Assembly: GCA_009781045.1 (NCBI GenBank)
Contig: WQYW01000003.1
Coordinates: forward strand, 1-64,000
Source: Alphaproteobacteria bacterium
GTDB taxonomy: Bacteria > Pseudomonadota > Alphaproteobacteria > Rhizobiales > Xanthobacteraceae
Direction: 5' to 3'
DNA length: 64,000 nt
Shown piece by piece: positions 61,636 to 64,000 of this stretch. The position numbers and the translations under genes are program-made. A model generated the notes under the pieces. That model saw nothing but the letters and a program-made list of their open reading frames with translations, searched no databases and was not told where the DNA came from. How positions within the stretch are numbered: the first letter of the stretch is position 1; each line of letters opens with the position of its first letter.

Positions 61636-64000
61636 ATGCATGAACAGCCCCGGATCCCGATGACCGACAACAGGAACAGAGGCGGCAAGGCGCCACCGAC
61701 CCGGCAGCGCCGTGGCGCCGGTGCTGCCGGGCGTCGCCACCACCGCAAACCGCAGCGCAAGCGCCAGGGACGGTGGCTGAGGAGGTTTTTGATTGCTGTC
61801 TGCGTCGTCCTCGGCGCTGTGGCCGGGCTTTATGCCACGCTTGCCGTGACTCCGATCAGTGTCGACTTCCTGACGCCCCGTCTTGAGCAGGCGATCAGGG
61901 ACAATATCGGGCATGACAAAACCGTCGAGGTCGGTGGCACGCAGATCGAACTGGTGGATTACCGGCGCATTGCGCTCCGTCTTCACGACGTGGTGGTGCG
62001 TGACAGAGATCAGGCGGTGATCGCCAGCGCGCCCAAGGTCGAGGTTGGCTTGTCGCTCCGCTCACTGGCGGTCGGAGAGGTGGAGGCGCGGAGCATCAGG
62101 CTGGTCGATGCCGAACTGGCGGTCCGCATCGCCCCCGGAGGCGAAGTCACGGTCTCCACCGCCAATGCCGCCAGGCCGCTGGCGTCGGGCGGACTGAGCG
62201 CGAAACCGCCACAGGGGGAGGGTTCAGGCGAGGCTGCGCAGAGCGGACTGCTTGCGGTCATCGACTGGCTCGACAGGCTTGCCGTCAGTGGCCTCTTCGG
62301 CAGGAATCTGACCGAAATTGGGCTCAGGGGCGGCAATCTTCTGGTTGACGACGCCCAGCACGGTGACACAGCTTCGTTCAGCAATGTCAACTTCACGCTG
62401 CGCCGGGTGCGGGGCGGCGGGGTGGATTTCCGCCTGGCCCAGGAGGGCGACAGGCCGTGGTTGTTGCAGATTGATGTCGCTCCCTCCACGAATGGTATCC
62501 GCGAGGTCGACATCCGGCTCGACCAGGTGCCGGCTTCCCGTCTGTTGCGGGCGCTGCGGATCAGGGAACTGACCTATGAGGTCGAGGTGCCGCTGACCGG
62601 CGAACTGCGCGCCGAACTCGGGGCTGGTGGCGTGCCGATCCTGTTCTGGTGCAAGATCCGCGCCGGCTCGGGTCATATCATCGATACCGACACCCCGGAT
62701 TATCCGATGGCGATCGATGGCGCCGAGGTGGTGGTCGAATGGGATGCCGAGCGGCAGCTGCTGGCGGCACCCTTCAGGATCGTATCCGGCGGCAACCGGA
62801 TCACGCTTATGGCGCAGCTCGTTCCGCCGAAGGGGGAGGTGGCGGACTGGCAGCTCCATATCAAGGGTGGCTCCATGGTGATCGGCGGTGTTGATGATTC
62901 GCCGCCGCTGGTTTTCACGGACATCGCGCTCGACTTCCGCTTTGATACCACGCAGAAGCGCCTGCTTCTGACCCAGACCCGGATCAGTAACGGCGAGATC
63001 CGCATCGCCGGGTCCGGCAGCATCGATTACAGCGCAGAACCCCGCCTCACACTCGGGGTTGCGGCAACACCGATGTCGGTCACAAGCCTCAAGCGGCTTT
63101 GGCCGGTTCTGGTCGTTCCCGAGGTTCGCGAATGGGTGGTGGAGCGGGTAAGCCAGGGGGCGCTTACGCGCCTTGAAATCGGCGTCAATTCGCCGGTGCA
63201 CAATCTCTCGCGCAAGGGCCCGCCGATTCCCGACGAGGGTCTGTCGGTCGAAATCGACGCCAATGCGATCGAACTCCATCCCGTTGACGGTCTGCCCTTG
63301 GCCCGCAACGCCGATATGAAGGTGCGGGTCACAGGTCGCACCGCGACGATCACCGTCGCCCAGGCGGTTGCCGATACCGAGGCGGGCCGCAACGCCGCGA
63401 TCTCGGACTTCGTCTTCAAGGTGGCGGATATGGCACCCAAGCCGGTGCTGGCGCGCACCAGCTTCCGCGTCTCCGGGCAGGTGCCGGCCGCAGCCGAAAT
63501 TCTCTCATCCGATCGGCTGCGCGATTTTGCCACCGCGATTCTGGATCCCAACACGGCAAAGGGAAGCTTCACGGCCAGCGTCAACCTGGCGTTGCCGATC
63601 CGGGGCCATCTCAGCAAGGCCGACATGACCTATGATGCCAGCGCCGAACTGAAGAACTTCTCGGCCGAAAAGCTGGTGATGGACCAGAAATTCGAGGCCA
63701 ATACGCTCCGGATCATCGCCAACAACGACGGCTATCAGGTCAGCGGCGATATAAAGATCAATGAACTGCCGCTCACGCTCGACTACCGCAAGCCGGCGAG
63801 CGGCGACACGGAATTCTCGCTGCAGACCACACTCGACGATGCCGCCCGCAGCCGTTTCGGCTTTGATCTCAGTCCAGTGGTTTCGGGACCGCTGCCTGTG
63901 ACCCTGAACGGCCGGATCTCGGCGAAGGATCAGAGCCCGAGCCTTGCCGTCGACTGCAATCTGACGCCACTCAGGCTGGCGAACGTGCTGCCGGGTCTGG
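61636..64000 (+). CDS. AsmA-like / DUF3971-type protein, 3' truncated by the window end (alternative start 61660)
   Basis: Open frame to the window end: RRFLIAVCVVLGAVAGLYATLAVTPISVDFLTPRLEQAIRDNIGHDKTVEVGGTQIELVDYRRIALRLHDVVVRDRDQAVIASAPKVEVGLSLRSL. Confidence 0.88.
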   Translation, partial: MHEQPRIPMTDNRNRGGKAPPTRQRRGAGAAGRRHHRKPQRKRQGRWLRRFLIAVCVVLGAVAGLYATLAVTPISVDFLTPRLEQAIRDNIGHDKTVEVGGTQIELVDYRRIALRLHDVVVRDRDQAVIASAPKVEVGLSLRSLAVGEVEARSIRLVDAELAVRIAPGGEVTVSTANAARPLASGGLSAKPPQGEGSGEAAQSGLLAVIDWLDRLAVSGLFGRNLTEIGLRGGNLLVDDAQHGDTASFSNVNFTLRRVRGGGVDFRLAQEGDRPWLLQIDVAPSTNGIREVDIRLDQVPASRLLRALRIRELTYEVEVPLTGELRAELGAGGVPILFWCKIRAGSGHIIDTDTPDYPMAIDGAEVVVEWDAERQLLAAPFRIVSGGNRITLMAQLVPPKGEVADWQLHIKGGSMVIGGVDDSPPLVFTDIALDFRFDTTQKRLLLTQTRISNGEIRIAGSGSIDYSAEPRLTLGVAATPMSVTSLKRLWPVLVVPEVREWVVERVSQGALTRLEIGVNSPVHNLSRKGPPIPDEGLSVEIDANAIELHPVDGLPLARNADMKVRVTGRTATITVAQAVADTEAGRNAAISDFVFKVADMAPKPVLARTSFRVSGQVPAAAEILSSDRLRDFATAILDPNTAKGSFTASVNLALPIRGHLSKADMTYDASAELKNFSAEKLVMDQKFEANTLRIIANNDGYQVSGDIKINELPLTLDYRKPASGDTEFSLQTTLDDAARSRFGFDLSPVVSGPLPVTLNGRISAKDQSPSLAVDCNLTPLRLANVLPGL

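Overview
High-GC proteobacterial (probably alphaproteobacterial, by gene content) window. Chromosome-type gene blocks alternate with long, poorly coding, repeat-rich accessory tracts. Confident blocks: CPA1-type Na+/H+ antiporter (1.3-3.0 kb, -); RND efflux pair MFP + HAE1 permease (6.6-11.2 kb, +); ABC-type branched-chain amino-acid/amide substrate-binding protein (16.4-18.0 kb, -); RHH protein and Sel1-repeat protein (18.3-19.7 kb, +); MarR regulator and OYE-family flavin oxidoreductase (20.0-22.8 kb, -); MetA-pathway-of-phenol-degradation outer-membrane protein (23.8-24.7 kb, +); SDR and NCS1-like permease (25.2-28.0 kb); a large + strand catabolic operon (40.3-53.3 kb: thiolase, HyuA, HyuB, 2,4-dienoyl-CoA-reductase-like OYE, HCDH-ECH fusion, acyl-CoA dehydrogenase, acyl-CoA ligase); and the start of an AsmA/DUF3971-like protein running off the right edge. 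The most unusual content is a set of decayed conflict loci. Immunity or antitoxin genes are intact (two SUKH/SMI1-KNR4, a probable Imm6, AbiEi, an orphan HipB-like HTH), while the cognate toxins are frameshifted or missing (a backbone fragment at 4.1-5.8 kb, a deaminase-like toxin at 55.7-56.6 kb, AbiEii at 59.5-60.4 kb). Two of these toxin loci, about 50 kb apart and in opposite orientation, share an upstream block of ATTGTATA-N3-TATACAAT palindromes plus a conserved GGTYCCAGTGRGTGYG block. All family calls are by eye from the translations; no searches were run.
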